This document shows positions 33,503 through 42,914 of a DNA stretch of 64,000 bases, in pieces. A program made the position numbers and the translations under genes. Position 1 is the stretch's first letter. The number at the start of each line of letters is the position of its first letter. The notes under the pieces are model-generated. The model saw only the letters and a list, made by a program, of their open reading frames with translations, was not told where the DNA came from and did not search any database. Source of the stretch: an uncultured Oscillospiraceae bacterium (GTDB lineage: Bacteria > Bacillota > Clostridia > Oscillospirales > Acutalibacteraceae); contig CAUDCW010000006.1 in NCBI GenBank assembly GCA_958448165.1, positions 1 through 64,000 of the forward strand, written 5' to 3'.

Positions 33503-35320
33503 ATGGGTGAAAGAAAAGATTTAAGGAATGTTGCAATTATTGCTCACGTTGACCACGGCAAGACAACACTTGTTGACCAGCTTCTGCGCCAGAGCGGCGT
33601 TTTCCGTGAGAACGAGGCTGTCGCCGAGCGTGTTATGGACTCAAACGACCTTGAGAGGGAAAGAGGAATCACAATCCTTTCAAAGAACACAGCCGTAATG
33701 TATAACGGCACAAAGATTAATATCGTTGATACTCCGGGTCATGCAGATTTCGGCGGCGAGGTTGAGCGTATCCTGATGATGGTTGACGGTGTACTTCTAC
33801 TTGTTGACGCATTTGAGGGTTGTATGCCGCAGACCCGTTTTGTGCTTAAAAAGGCTCTCAACCTCGGCAAAAAGCCTATTGTAGTATTGAATAAAATTGA
33901 CCGCCCCGGCGCAAGACCCGAGGAGGTTGTTGATGAGGTTCTTGATTTGTTTATCGAGCTTGGCGCAGATGATGAACAGCTTGAATTCCCTGTTGTTTAC
34001 GCATCTGCTCGTGACGGCTACGCATCAGACGACCCGTATGAGCCGGGCACCGATATGAAGCCGCTGTTCGAGGCTATCATCAACGAGGTTCCTGCACCTC
34101 AGGGTGACCTTGACGGCGAAATGCAGATACTTTTCTCTAATATAGACTATGACGATTATGTAGGCAGAATAGGCATCGGCAGAGTTGAGCGCGGCTCGGT
34201 AAAATCGGGTCAGAGTGCAGTTCTGTGCTGTCGTGACGGTGCAACTAAGAATGTAAAAATAACAAAGCTTTATCAGTTTGAGGGACTTAAAAGAGTTGAG
34301 TGCGAGAGCGCAAGCCTTGGCGATTTAGTGTGTGTTTCGGGCATTACTGACCTCAACATCGGCGAAACGGTATGTTCCCCCGACAAGGTTGAGGCTCTGC
34401 CGTTTGTCAAGATTGACGAGCCGACCGTTTCAATGATGTTTATGGTCAACAACAGTCCCTTTGCAGGCAAGGAGGGCAAGTACGTAACCTCAAGAAATAT
34501 CCGTGACCGCCTGTTCAAAGAGGTTGAAACGAATGTTGCGCTGAGAGTTGAGGAAACAGACTCCGCCGACACCTTCAGAGTATCGGGCAGAGGTGAGCTT
34601 CACCTGTCAATCCTTATCGAAACAATGCGCCGTGAAAACTACGAATTCCAGGTTTCAAGACCGAATGTTATTATGAAGAAGATTGACGGCGTGTTAAACG
34701 AGCCTATCGAATTCCTGATTATCGAGGTTCCCGAGAATTATGTCGGCGCAGTTATGGAGAAGCTCGGCTCACGCAAGGCGGAGCTTGTCAATATGGGTAC
34801 AAGAGAATCGGGCATTACGCACATTGAGTTCAAAATCCCGGCAAGAGGTCTTATGGGCTACCGCAGTGAATTTATGACAGATACAAACGGCAACGGTATT
34901 ATGAACCACGTTTTTGACGGCTATGAGCCGTACAAGGGCGAAATCATCAGCCGCCATCAGGGTTCTCTCATCGTATTTGAAACAGGTGAATCTACACAGT
35001 ACGGCCTTTATGCCGCACAGGAGAGAGGCAGACTCTTTATCGGACCGGGCGTGCCTGTGTATGAGGGTATGATTTGCGGCGCAAGCCCGAAGGCTGACGA
35101 CCTTGTTGTAAATGTCTGCAAGAAAAAGCATATGACAAACACCCGTGCGTCAGGCTCGGACGATGCGCTCAAGCTCACGCCGCACACCGTTTTAAGCCTT
35201 GAGCAGTGCCTTGAGTTCATCGCAGACGATGAGCTTGTCGAGGTAACGCCGAGCAGCATCAGAATGAGAAAGACGATCCTCAACAAAGAACAGCGTATGA
35301 AAAAGCAGTTCAAGAGTTAA
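33503..35320 (+). CDS. typA: Ribosome-associated GTPase TypA/BipA
   Basis: TypA/BipA is an EF-G-like GTPase acting in ribosome assembly and stress growth. The 605-residue product has G1 [13 protein letters not shown] (about 14-26), switch ERGITI, G3 [12 protein letters not shown]4 NKIDRPGA, and the BipA-specific C-terminal domain ([41 protein letters not shown]). Length matches the family. A 3'-5' exonuclease gene starts 8 nt downstream. Confidence 0.97.
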   Translation: MGERKDLRNVAIIAHVDHGKTTLVDQLLRQSGVFRENEAVAERVMDSNDLERERGITILSKNTAVMYNGTKINIVDTPGHADFGGEVERILMMVDGVLLLVDAFEGCMPQTRFVLKKALNLGKKPIVVLNKIDRPGARPEEVVDEVLDLFIELGADDEQLEFPVVYASARDGYASDDPYEPGTDMKPLFEAIINEVPAPQGDLDGEMQILFSNIDYDDYVGRIGIGRVERGSVKSGQSAVLCCRDGATKNVKITKLYQFEGLKRVECESASLGDLVCVSGITDLNIGETVCSPDKVEALPFVKIDEPTVSMMFMVNNSPFAGKEGKYVTSRNIRDRLFKEVETNVALRVEETDSADTFRVSGRGELHLSILIETMRRENYEFQVSRPNVIMKKIDGVLNEPIEFLIIEVPENYVGAVMEKLGSRKAELVNMGTRESGITHIEFKIPARGLMGYRSEFMTDTNGNGIMNHVFDGYEPYKGEIISRHQGSLIVFETGESTQYGLYAAQERGRLFIGPGVPVYEGMICGASPKADDLVVNVCKKKHMTNTRASGSDDALKLTPHTVLSLEQCLEFIADDELVEVTPSSIRMRKTILNKEQRMKKQFKS

Positions 35321-35328
35321 GCGGAAAT

Positions 35329-36189
35329 ATGAATTACGTTGTTCTTGACCTTGAGTGGAACGGCACCTACAGCCGCCGCAGAAAAAAATATATAAATGAA
35401 ATAATAGATATCGGTGCGGTTAAGCTTGACAGCAACCTGAACATTGTTGACCGCTATTCAATGCTTATCACTCCGCAAATCGGCAAAACGCTGAACAAAT
35501 ATGTGCAGGAGCTGACGCATATCAGCATTGACGAGCTTGAATCCGCACATCACACCTTTACGCACGCACTTAGCAGATTCAACGAATTTGCCGAAAACAG
35601 CGTGATTCTCACCTGGGGTACTACGGATATCCTCACGCTGATGAGCAATTGCGAGTATTTTCTGCACAACGAGCGTCCTGAGTGTCTTGTTTACTATATG
35701 GACTTGCAGCATTATTGCCAGAGGGCACTGTCGCTGACAGATCCCGGAAAACAGCCGGGACTTGAAAGCGTGGCGCAGTTGCTCGGGATTGAATATAACG
35801 AAAACGAAATGCACCGTGCCCTTGCCGACAGCGAGCTTTCGGCAAGGTGCTTTGCACGCATTTTTGACCCAGAGCTTGCCAAAAGCCTGACACGCAGATG
35901 CGACGACAGCTTTTACCGCAGGATTACATTCAAAAATCACTACATCACCGACATTTCAAACCCGCTTGTCAACAAGAGCGAGCTTTATGCGGTGTGTCCC
36001 GACTGCGGCGAGAAAATGCAGATAAAGTCACGCTGGCAGAGCAAAAACCGAGGCTTCCGTGCTAAGGCGATATGCCCGAAATGCGGCGTACCGAGCGTTG
36101 CAGCCGTGCGCTTCAAGCAGTTGTTTGACAAAATGGAGATAAAGCGGTTTGTAGCCCCGATAGAGGGGGGAGTGGAGAGTGAAGAGTGA
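35329..36189 (+). CDS. DEDDh 3'-5' exonuclease with C-terminal zinc ribbon
   Basis: The 286-residue product belongs to the DnaQ/RNase T/KapD exonuclease superfamily: motif I VVLDLEWNG (Asp5, Glu7), the middle acidic region around WGTTDILTL, and motif III EMHRALADSELSAR with the general-base His and metal Asp. A C-terminal zinc ribbon CPDCG...CPKCG (about 219-258) may bind nucleic acid. It could trim RNA or DNA ends; substrate is not readable. It lies 8 nt after typA. The last residues (GGVESEE) and the stop codon are encoded by a GAGTGGAGAGTGAAGAG simple repeat, so the original C-terminus may have been replaced. Confidence 0.82.
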   Translation: MNYVVLDLEWNGTYSRRRKKYINEIIDIGAVKLDSNLNIVDRYSMLITPQIGKTLNKYVQELTHISIDELESAHHTFTHALSRFNEFAENSVILTWGTTDILTLMSNCEYFLHNERPECLVYYMDLQHYCQRALSLTDPGKQPGLESVAQLLGIEYNENEMHRALADSELSARCFARIFDPELAKSLTRRCDDSFYRRITFKNHYITDISNPLVNKSELYAVCPDCGEKMQIKSRWQSKNRGFRAKAICPKCGVPSVAAVRFKQLFDKMEIKRFVAPIEGGVESEE

Positions 36190-36300
36190 AGAGTGGAGAG
36201 TGAAGATGAATTTTGAAACGAGGTTGTAGGGAACTGGCTTGCCTGTTCCGGTTCGAGCCGCAGAGTGTTATACTTTATATTCTATTCACTCTCCGCTCTT
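36168..36300. repeat. Simple repeat plus GGAAC palindrome region
   Basis: GAGTGGAGAGTGAAGAGTGA repeats (36169-36206) are followed by AACGAGGTTGTAGGGAACTGGCTTGCCTGTTCC (36218-36249, copy of the 4881-4920 repeat) and TTCACTCTCCGCTCTTC (36285-36301), which can pair back to the first repeat. Confidence 0.65.
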
Positions 36301-36313
36301 CAAAATAAATTTC

Positions 36314-36342
36314 TTGACTTAAGTCTGAAAATTTAGTATAAT
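36314..36342 (+). promoter_or_regulatory. Strong promoter of SRP RNA
   Basis: TTGACT (36314-36319), 17 bp, TATAAT (36337-36342). Confidence 0.8.
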
Positions 36343-36367
36343 AATCCTGTTGCAGAAATTGCGGCAA

Positions 36368-36538
36368 ATAGCAAGGCGAATTCATTTTCGTTGTAATATG
36401 CGAGCGGCAGGCCCTGTGCGATTGGATGCCGTGAACCATGTCAGGCGGGGAACCGAGCAGCATTAAGCGGATGTTCCGATGCGATACAGTAAGTCTGTCG
36501 TTCACATATTATAATGCAGGTGAGTTCGGCTTGCTTTT
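36368..36538 (+). ncRNA. ffs: Signal recognition particle RNA (small/4.5S-like type)
   Basis: The universal Ffh-binding domain is visible at about 36431-36460: GTGAACCATGTCAGG, then the GGAA tetraloop closed by CGG/CCG, then AGCAGC. The rest folds as one long rod: AGCAAGGCGAATTCA (36370-36384) pairs with TGAGTTCGGCTTGCT (36521-36535) at 14 of 15 positions, TTGTAATATG (36391-36400) pairs with CATATTATAA (36505-36514), and AGCGGCAG, CTGT and ATTGGA pair with their counterparts. The basal stem runs into TTTTTATTTT and so doubles as terminator. No separate Alu domain is evident. Location just upstream of dnaX is the conserved Firmicutes arrangement. Confidence 0.9.
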
Positions 36539-36589
36539 TATTTTGTATTACACTGCCGGGCGGTGTTTGGTATTATTTGGAGGTGCTCT

Positions 36590-38257
36590 ATGTATCAGGT
36601 GTTATATCGCAAATGGCGTCCTCAGTATTTTAAGGACGTTGTGGGGCAGGAGCATATCACAACTGCGCTTAAAAATGAGCTGATATCAGGCAGAATCAAC
36701 CACGCCTATCTTTTTACCGGCTGTCGGGGTACAGGAAAAACCACCTGCGCCAAGATTCTTGCAAAGGCTGTGAACTGCCTTAATCCCCAAAGCGGCGACC
36801 CGTGCGGCGAGTGCGAAAACTGCCGTGATTTTGCCGAGGGCAAATTGTATGACATTGTAGAGATTGACGCCGCAAGCAATACCGGCGTTGACAATATAAG
36901 AACGATAATCGAAGAGGCAATGCAGCACCCGTCCAATCCGAATGTAAAGTACAGGGTGTATATTATCGACGAGGTTCATATGCTCTCGGGCGGTGCGTTC
37001 AACGCATTGCTTAAGACGCTTGAGGAGCCGCCCGCTCATGTGCTTTTTATCCTTGCCACTACCGAGGTGCACAAGCTGCCTGCGACTATACTTTCACGCT
37101 GTCAGCGCTTTGATTTTCACAGGATTTCGCCCGATAAAATGTCACAGCGGCTTTGCTATATCGCACAGCAGGAGGGAGCAACGCTTGATCTTGACGCCGC
37201 ACTTCTGATTTCAAGCGTAGCCGACGGAGCATTCCGTGACGCACTTTCAATACTTGACCGCTGTATAGGCGTTTCGCTTGATATTAACGAGCAGGTCGTG
37301 CGTGAGGTTGCAGGGCTTGCAAACCGTGACTATCTTTTTTCCATCGGCGATTCACTCAAGGAGCGTGAGTGCGCCGAAGCGCTTATTGCGGTTGACAGGC
37401 TTTACAAGGACTCAAAGGATATGGCGCAGCTTTGCCGTGAGCTTATAGCGTATTTCAGGAATTTAATGCTGATAAAAACACTCAAGGACCCCCGTGAGCT
37501 TATTGTGATGTCAAACGAGGAATACTCAAAGTCACAGCAGCAGGCAAGATATATTTCTTTGGGAGAAATTATCTATGCTATGGACGTCCTGCAGATTGCC
37601 TGCGACAGAATGTCGCGCGGCAACGACAGCCGAACCGAGCTTGAAATGGCTCTTATTAAAATCTGTTCGCCAGAGATGTCGCAGGATTTGCAGTCGATTC
37701 TCGACAGATTATCGTCGATTGAGCGAAAGCTGAGAAGCGGCGCTGTCGTTACACAGAGTATAGGCGAAAAAACCTCGGGCACACAGCCGATGGCCGCCGA
37801 TATTTATGAACATGGCGGCTCGGCTGCACAGACAGAGCCGGCAAAAGAAAAACCGCAGCCGATTGTGACAAATCCGGCGCAGGAGAGCGTGAGAGTGCAA
37901 AACAGCGCAAGCATAGAAGAAATTATGAAAAACTGTGTACCGATGCAGCAGTGGCAGGATGTGCTTGACGTTGTCAAAAAGGAGTCAAAGTCGGTTGCGA
38001 CTGCTTTTGCAAAGACAAACGCATATACAAGCGGCGATTACCTGCTGATTGAGTCCGACAGTGACCTGCCGTTTAAAATGCTCAAGAGCCAGCACCAGCG
38101 AGAGGCTATGCGCAGTGCGATAAAAGAGGTCACAGGCAGAGTGTATAAGCTCGGACCGTACAAGCCGACAGGCGAAAAAGCCGAGAAAAAGGAAGATCCC
38201 CTTAAAAGCCTTGCCGCCAAGCTTGAAAGCGGTGGAGTTGAGGTGACAACAGAGTAA
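36590..38257 (+). CDS. dnaX: DNA polymerase III subunits gamma/tau
   Basis: DnaX is the clamp-loader ATPase. The 555-residue product has YRKWRPQYFKDVVGQEH (6-22), Walker A CRGTGKTTCAK, a four-Cys zinc module (CLNPQSGDPCGECENC), Walker B YIIDEVHML, sensor 1 FILATTEVHKLP and SRCQRF, then a variable tau tail with the C-terminal domain. ATG 36590 has GGAGG 9 nt upstream. The usual downstream partners ybaB and recR are absent; instead a MITE copy begins exactly at the stop codon. Confidence 0.97.
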   Translation: MYQVLYRKWRPQYFKDVVGQEHITTALKNELISGRINHAYLFTGCRGTGKTTCAKILAKAVNCLNPQSGDPCGECENCRDFAEGKLYDIVEIDAASNTGVDNIRTIIEEAMQHPSNPNVKYRVYIIDEVHMLSGGAFNALLKTLEEPPAHVLFILATTEVHKLPATILSRCQRFDFHRISPDKMSQRLCYIAQQEGATLDLDAALLISSVADGAFRDALSILDRCIGVSLDINEQVVREVAGLANRDYLFSIGDSLKERECAEALIAVDRLYKDSKDMAQLCRELIAYFRNLMLIKTLKDPRELIVMSNEEYSKSQQQARYISLGEIIYAMDVLQIACDRMSRGNDSRTELEMALIKICSPEMSQDLQSILDRLSSIERKLRSGAVVTQSIGEKTSGTQPMAADIYEHGGSAAQTEPAKEKPQPIVTNPAQESVRVQNSASIEEIMKNCVPMQQWQDVLDVVKKESKSVATAFAKTNAYTSGDYLLIESDSDLPFKMLKSQHQREAMRSAIKEVTGRVYKLGPYKPTGEKAEKKEDPLKSLAAKLESGGVEVTTE

Positions 38258-38434
38258 AGAAAACACTGAATAAATAACGCTGAAAGCTGTTTGTGCATCT
38301 TGCTTGCATATTACCCGTCAGCCTGACCAAAAAATCCTCGTAATGTGACAGCATTACTGCGGTTTATTTGTCCAACCTGACGAAAAATCTGACGGTACAA
38401 TATGCACAAACGATTTAATCAGTGTTTCCCAAAA
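38255..38434 (+). mobile_element. MITE-like element, full copy B
   Basis: The left end TAAAGAAAACACTGAATAAA overlaps the dnaX stop codon TAA; the right end is TTTAATCAGTGTTTCCC. The central hairpin reads GTAATGT-GACA-GCATTAC, where the C-to-T change still pairs as G-U. About 180 bp, same orientation as copy A. Confidence 0.85.
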
Positions 38435-38435
38435 T

Positions 38436-38484
38436 AAAACCGTCCCCGGAGTGAATGACGAACATTCCGGGGACGTTTAATTTG
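38436..38484. terminator. Bidirectional terminator after dnaX
   Basis: CGTCCCCGGA (38441-38450) and TCCGGGGACG (38466-38475) form a 10-bp GC-rich stem flanked by AAAATAAAAC and TTTAATTT, usable from both sides. Confidence 0.75.
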
Positions 38485-38672
38485 TGTTCAGCGCATTAAA
38501 TATGTATTAAATAAGTTTGCACACATCTGTACGCTTTTATATTATCGTTTTATTTTGCTCGACCAAGCTTCTTGCTATGGAGCAGCGGAGCTGCGATAAC
38601 AAACTTCACTTTCCACTCTCAACTCTCCACTCTCGCTTGCGGCGCTTGCGCCTTATAAGCGTAGGAATCTAA
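38485..38672. other. Intergenic region with repeat fragments
   Basis: No gene is seen. A GGAGCAGCGGAGCTGCGATAAC copy (38579-38600) of the GCAGC palindrome family, a CTCTCAACTCTCCACTCTC simple repeat (38615-38633) and a GCTTGCGGCGCTTGCGCC palindrome lie before the ATPase stop codon. Confidence 0.55.
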
Positions 38673-41045
38673 TCAAATCGAAAGCTTAATCATCTTATTC
38701 AGTTTCATTTTATCGGCAATCTTGTTGAACAGAATAAACAGACCAAGGCTTGCCGCCAGAATGACGGAGATCAGAATAAGCATTGTAAGGCTGAACGGAT
38801 CTGTGCCGAAGAACCACCCGAACACCGTGATGCCAAGCACCATTCCGCCGGCACACACTATAATAAGAGCTGTTCTGATGGCGTTGAACGGAATACTGAT
38901 TTTTGCAATAAGCATAATTCCCGTGAACGAAAGAATGACAACCTGCAAGGTTGAATATTCAATATCTGTTGTATTAAGAGCAACGTGCAAAATCAGGTTA
39001 AGCACCGTCATAAGAATCACGACCAGAGCGCCCGGCAACGCTCGTGACAGCACATTAATAAAGAAATTACCCTTTACACGTTCATGGTTCGGCTCAAGCG
39101 CAAGCACAAACGACGGCAAGCCGATGGCGAATGCGCTGACAAGAGTCATCTGTATCGGTTCGATTGGATACGAAAACGGAAGCAGAACAAAAAGCACGCT
39201 GAGTATTGAGGAATAAATTGTCTTGACGATAAACAGCGACGCACTGCGCTGAATGTTGTTTATTGAACGCCTGCCCTCGGCAACAACCTTTGGCATTGAC
39301 GAAAAGTCGGAATCCATCAGAACAAGCTGAGAAACATTTCTTGCCGCATCACTGCCGCTTGCCATTGCAACACTGCAATCCGCTTCTTTAAGAGCGAGTA
39401 CGTCGTTGACGCCGTCGCCGGTCATTGCTACTGTGTGACCGGCTTCTTTAAGAGCAAGAACAAACGCCTTTTTCTGGTCGGGTGTTACTCTGCCGAATAC
39501 GGAATACATTAATATAGCCTCTTTGATTTCCTCGTCTGTCTTGAGGGTTGAGGCGTCGATATATTTGTCGTAGTTTTTAAGACCCGCCTCTTTGGCTATG
39601 CTTGCAACGGTGTGCACATTGTCGCCTGAGATTATTTTCAGCTCAACGCCCTGAGAGGCGAAAAATTCAAGCGTGTCGTGTGCACTGTCACGAACCTTGT
39701 CTTTTATAACGAGAATGCCGATTGGCTTGAGGTCATCGGGCAGGTCCTCGCCGTTGAAATTGTTGTCAGAATGTGCAACGGCAAGAACTCTGTAGCCGCC
39801 CGAATATTTTTTAATAATCTCGTTGGCACTTTCGGGGATAATGTCCCTGAAAATAAATTCAGCCGCACCAAGAACCAGCGAGCCGTCCTTGCCGAAATAT
39901 GCTCCGCTCCACTTTTTTGCCGATGAGAACGGATGAATTTTTTCTGCAAGCTTTCCGTCCTTGCCGCTGTACTTAAGCTTTACGGCGTTGTATGTCGGGT
40001 TATCGTCGCTGAGTGAGGCTGTAAGGGAATTAAGCGCATCGGCAAGCTCCTTGTCGGTAGTGCCGTTAATCGGAACAGCCTTGTGTATTACCATATGTCC
40101 CTCTGTAATCGTGCCTGTTTTGTCAAGGCACAGCACATCGACCCTTGCAAGGGTTTCAATGCAGTAAAGCTCCTGCACAAGCACATTGTGCTTTGACAGC
40201 CTGATAACTCCAACGGCAAGCACCGTGCTTGTCAGAAGTATTAGTCCCTCGGGTATCATACCGACGAGCGCCGCAACAACGTGGGTCACGGTGTCGGGAA
40301 TATTGCCGCAGTTCTGAAAATACTGATTGAGTGAGAGTAAAATTCCGATTGGGAAAATTGCAATCGAGATCATCTTGATTATTTTGTTCAGCGTTCGCAT
40401 AATCTCGGAATTGACCTTTTTAACATATTTTGCTCCGCTGAACACCGTTGAGGCGTAGTTGTCGCTGCCGATATGCTCGGCTCTGCAGCGGCATTTGCCG
40501 CTTACAATAAAGCTGCCCGATAACAGAGTGTCGCCGGGCTTTTTATGTATCGGCTCAGATTCGCCTGTCAGCAGTGATTCGTTGACGTCAACCTCGCTTG
40601 TCAGGACAACGCAGTCTGTGGGCACCTGATTGCCTGATGAAAGCTCTATAACATCGTCGAGCACAATGTCGTTTATTGCGATTTCCTGCACCTTGCCGTT
40701 TCGCACAGCCTTGATTTTTGCCTGATTGATTATCGAGAGTCTGTCAACGGTACGCTTTGCTCTGATCTCCTGAAAAATGCCGATTGCTATATTTGCAAGG
40801 ATTACAAGCATAAACAGCAGGTTCTTGTATGAGCCAACAAGCAGCACAGCCACAGCAAGAATAATGTTTATCAGGTTGAACAGAGTACATATGTTGTCTG
40901 CAAAAATACGGGGGATACTTTTTGTCGGAAGTGTTGATTCCTTGTTGTAAAGTCCCTCGTGCATACGGTCCTCAACTTGTTTTGAGGTCAGACCTTGTTC
41001 CGGCGGCGGATTAAGCCGTGAGGGACTGTTTGGTTCGTTGCCCAT
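38673..41045 (-). CDS. P-type cation-transporting ATPase (CtpE-like)
   Basis: The 790-residue protein is a P2-type ion pump with the dephosphorylation motif LLTGES (158-163), intramembrane GMIPEGL (262-268), phosphorylation site DKTGT (Asp308) and the hinge GDGVNDVLALKEADC. Four C-terminal hydrophobic segments follow. The sequence around PEGL and DKTGT (VLVQELYCIETLARVD) resembles mycobacterial CtpE, a calcium pump, rather than heavy-metal ATPases, and no N-terminal CxxC metal domain is present. Calcium export is my best guess. It is a single-gene unit. Confidence 0.88.
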   Translation of the reverse strand: MGNEPNSPSRLNPPPEQGLTSKQVEDRMHEGLYNKESTLPTKSIPRIFADNICTLFNLINIILAVAVLLVGSYKNLLFMLVILANIAIGIFQEIRAKRTVDRLSIINQAKIKAVRNGKVQEIAINDIVLDDVIELSSGNQVPTDCVVLTSEVDVNESLLTGESEPIHKKPGDTLLSGSFIVSGKCRCRAEHIGSDNYASTVFSGAKYVKKVNSEIMRTLNKIIKMISIAIFPIGILLSLNQYFQNCGNIPDTVTHVVAALVGMIPEGLILLTSTVLAVGVIRLSKHNVLVQELYCIETLARVDVLCLDKTGTITEGHMVIHKAVPINGTTDKELADALNSLTASLSDDNPTYNAVKLKYSGKDGKLAEKIHPFSSAKKWSGAYFGKDGSLVLGAAEFIFRDIIPESANEIIKKYSGGYRVLAVAHSDNNFNGEDLPDDLKPIGILVIKDKVRDSAHDTLEFFASQGVELKIISGDNVHTVASIAKEAGLKNYDKYIDASTLKTDEEIKEAILMYSVFGRVTPDQKKAFVLALKEAGHTVAMTGDGVNDVLALKEADCSVAMASGSDAARNVSQLVLMDSDFSSMPKVVAEGRRSINNIQRSASLFIVKTIYSSILSVLFVLLPFSYPIEPIQMTLVSAFAIGLPSFVLALEPNHERVKGNFFINVLSRALPGALVVILMTVLNLILHVALNTTDIEYSTLQVVILSFTGIMLIAKISIPFNAIRTALIIVCAGGMVLGITVFGWFFGTDPFSLTMLILISVILAASLGLFILFNKIADKMKLNKMIKLSI

Positions 41046-41345
41046 TTTATCACCATCTTTTTTAGTGTTTTACATATCAGGATATTCAGGAACATATCCA
41101 CAGCATTACTACTTATCATATCATATCCGGAAATCTTTTACAATAAATAATTGTTGACGTCTTGTCTGTAGAATATAGGTGTACTGCAAAACAGGGAAAA
41201 GCCGATTATTTTATTGCCAAATTTTTATTTTACTATTTCAATTCAGTATGAAAATGTGTATAATTATACTGTAAAATTGCAGTAAAAAATTTTTCGTGTG
41301 TAAACTGCCGTAAACGGCACACACAATGAAAGGATGTATTGCTAA
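41046..41345. other. Divergent control region with leader hairpin
   Basis: No gene is supported. A TATAAT (41259-41264) without a convincing -35 precedes an inverted repeat TACTG-TAAAATTG-CAGTA (about 41267-41284). The leader of the phosphohexomutase contains a nested hairpin GTGTG..TGCCGT-AA-ACGGCA-CACAC (41296-41324). AAAGGA precedes the start codon. Confidence 0.45.
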
Positions 41346-42848
41346 ATGCTGAATGATTACTGGAAACAGTTTAAAAGCGGAACCGATATAAGAGGAATCG
41401 CAACGCAGGGAGTTGAGGGAGAAAGCGTAAACCTGACAAACGAGGCTGTCAGGGCGATGAGCGCAGGCTTTGTCCTTTGGCTTGCAAAAAAATGCGGCAA
41501 GAAGCCGTGCGAGCTTGTAATTTCTGTCGGACGTGACAGCCGTGTGTCCGGACCGAGGATTGTCGGCGAGTGCAGTGACGTTATGAAAAACGCTGGCGTG
41601 CGTGTGCTTGACTGCGGTCTTGCGTCAACGCCGTCAATGTTTATGACAACAGTTGATCTTGACTGTGACGGCGCATTGCAGATCACCGCAAGCCACCATC
41701 CGTTCAACAGAAACGGACTTAAATTCTTCACCCGTGACGGCGGACTTGAGGGCAGCGATATCGAAGAAATATTGCTTTACGCTCAGAACGGAAAAACACC
41801 GGACGACTGTGACGGCGGCGAAATTGTGCCTACTGATTATATGAGCGACTACTGCGCTCGGCTCAGAGATATGATTTGCAAGGGCGTCAATGCCGAGGAT
41901 TACGAGCATCCGCTCAAGGGCTTTAAGATTGTTGTTGACGCAGGCAACGGCGCAGGCGGATTTTATGCCGACAAGGTGTTGGCACCTCTCGGTGCAGACA
42001 CAGCGGGAAGCTGTTTTTTGGAGCCTGACGGAATGTTCCCGAACCATATTCCAAACCCCGAAAACGAGGAGGCTATGGCATCAATCAGCAAGTCGGTGCT
42101 TGATGCAGGCGCTGATATGGGCGTGATTTTTGACACCGACGTTGACAGAGGAGGAGCAGTTGACAGCAAGGGTAACGAGATTAACCGCAACCGCCTTGTT
42201 GCAATGGCGGCGGCAATCGCTCTTGAGGGCAACCCCGGTGGCACTGTTGTGACCGACTCGACAACCTCGGCAGGTCTGAAGGATTTTATACAAAACGATT
42301 TGGGCGGCGTTCATCACCGCTTTAAAAGAGGATATAAAAATGTTATCAACGAGGCAATCCGACTGAACAATGACGGTGTGAACTGTCCCTTGGCAATCGA
42401 AACCTCGGGTCACGCCGCAATGCGTGAAAACTTTTTCCTCGACGACGGCGCTTATCTTTGCACAAAGCTGATTATAAAAATGGCACAGCTCAAAGCAGAG
42501 GGCAAGGAACTTGAACAGCTTATCGCAACGCTCAGGGAGCCTGTCGAGAGCCGTGAAATCCGCTTTAAAATAGAGGAACAGGACTTCAAAGCCTGCGGAA
42601 ACAGGATTCTCAAAAATCTTGAGGAATACGCACAGAGTCAGCCCGGTTGGAATGTTGCCGACGACAGCCGCGAGGGTGTCCGTGTTTCGTTTGCAAAGGA
42701 CGACGGCGACGGTTGGTTTATGCTGCGCTTGAGTGTGCACGACCCGATTATGCCGATGAATGTTGAAAGTGACAGCAAGGGCGGAGTTGACATTCTGGTG
42801 GAAAAGGCAATGGAATTTCTGAGAACGCAAACGGGTCTTAAGCTTTAA
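41346..42848 (+). CDS. Alpha-D-phosphohexomutase (phosphoglucomutase/phosphomannomutase)
   Basis: The enzyme interconverts hexose 1- and 6-phosphates for glycogen or cell-wall precursors. The 500-residue product has TDIRG near the start, the active-site loop ITASHHPFNRNG with phospho-Ser116 (the family consensus TASHNP has Asn where this has His), the metal loop FDTDVDRGG and the sugar-specificity region ETSGHAAM. The EXSGH-type loop fits PMM/PGM enzymes active on several sugars. It has its own leader region and is followed by a solo MITE end at its stop codon. Confidence 0.92.
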   Translation: MLNDYWKQFKSGTDIRGIATQGVEGESVNLTNEAVRAMSAGFVLWLAKKCGKKPCELVISVGRDSRVSGPRIVGECSDVMKNAGVRVLDCGLASTPSMFMTTVDLDCDGALQITASHHPFNRNGLKFFTRDGGLEGSDIEEILLYAQNGKTPDDCDGGEIVPTDYMSDYCARLRDMICKGVNAEDYEHPLKGFKIVVDAGNGAGGFYADKVLAPLGADTAGSCFLEPDGMFPNHIPNPENEEAMASISKSVLDAGADMGVIFDTDVDRGGAVDSKGNEINRNRLVAMAAAIALEGNPGGTVVTDSTTSAGLKDFIQNDLGGVHHRFKRGYKNVINEAIRLNNDGVNCPLAIETSGHAAMRENFFLDDGAYLCTKLIIKMAQLKAEGKELEQLIATLREPVESREIRFKIEEQDFKACGNRILKNLEEYAQSQPGWNVADDSREGVRVSFAKDDGDGWFMLRLSVHDPIMPMNVESDSKGGVDILVEKAMEFLRTQTGLKL

Positions 42849-42878
42849 TAAAAGAAAACACTGATTAAATCGTTTGCG
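42848..42878 (+). repeat. Solo MITE end
   Basis: AAAAGAAAACACTGATTAAATCGTTTGCG matches the reverse complement of the right end of the full elements. The rest of the element is absent. It begins at the phosphohexomutase stop codon. Confidence 0.6.
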
Positions 42879-42914
42879 AATTAATAACAATAGCATAGAG
42901 GTGACTAATCTACA

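Noticed and set aside
36244..36260. GGTTCGAGC resembling a tRNA T-arm
   Set aside because: No acceptor, D-arm or anticodon stem can be built around it; it belongs to the repeated GGAAC palindrome unit also found at 4881-4920.
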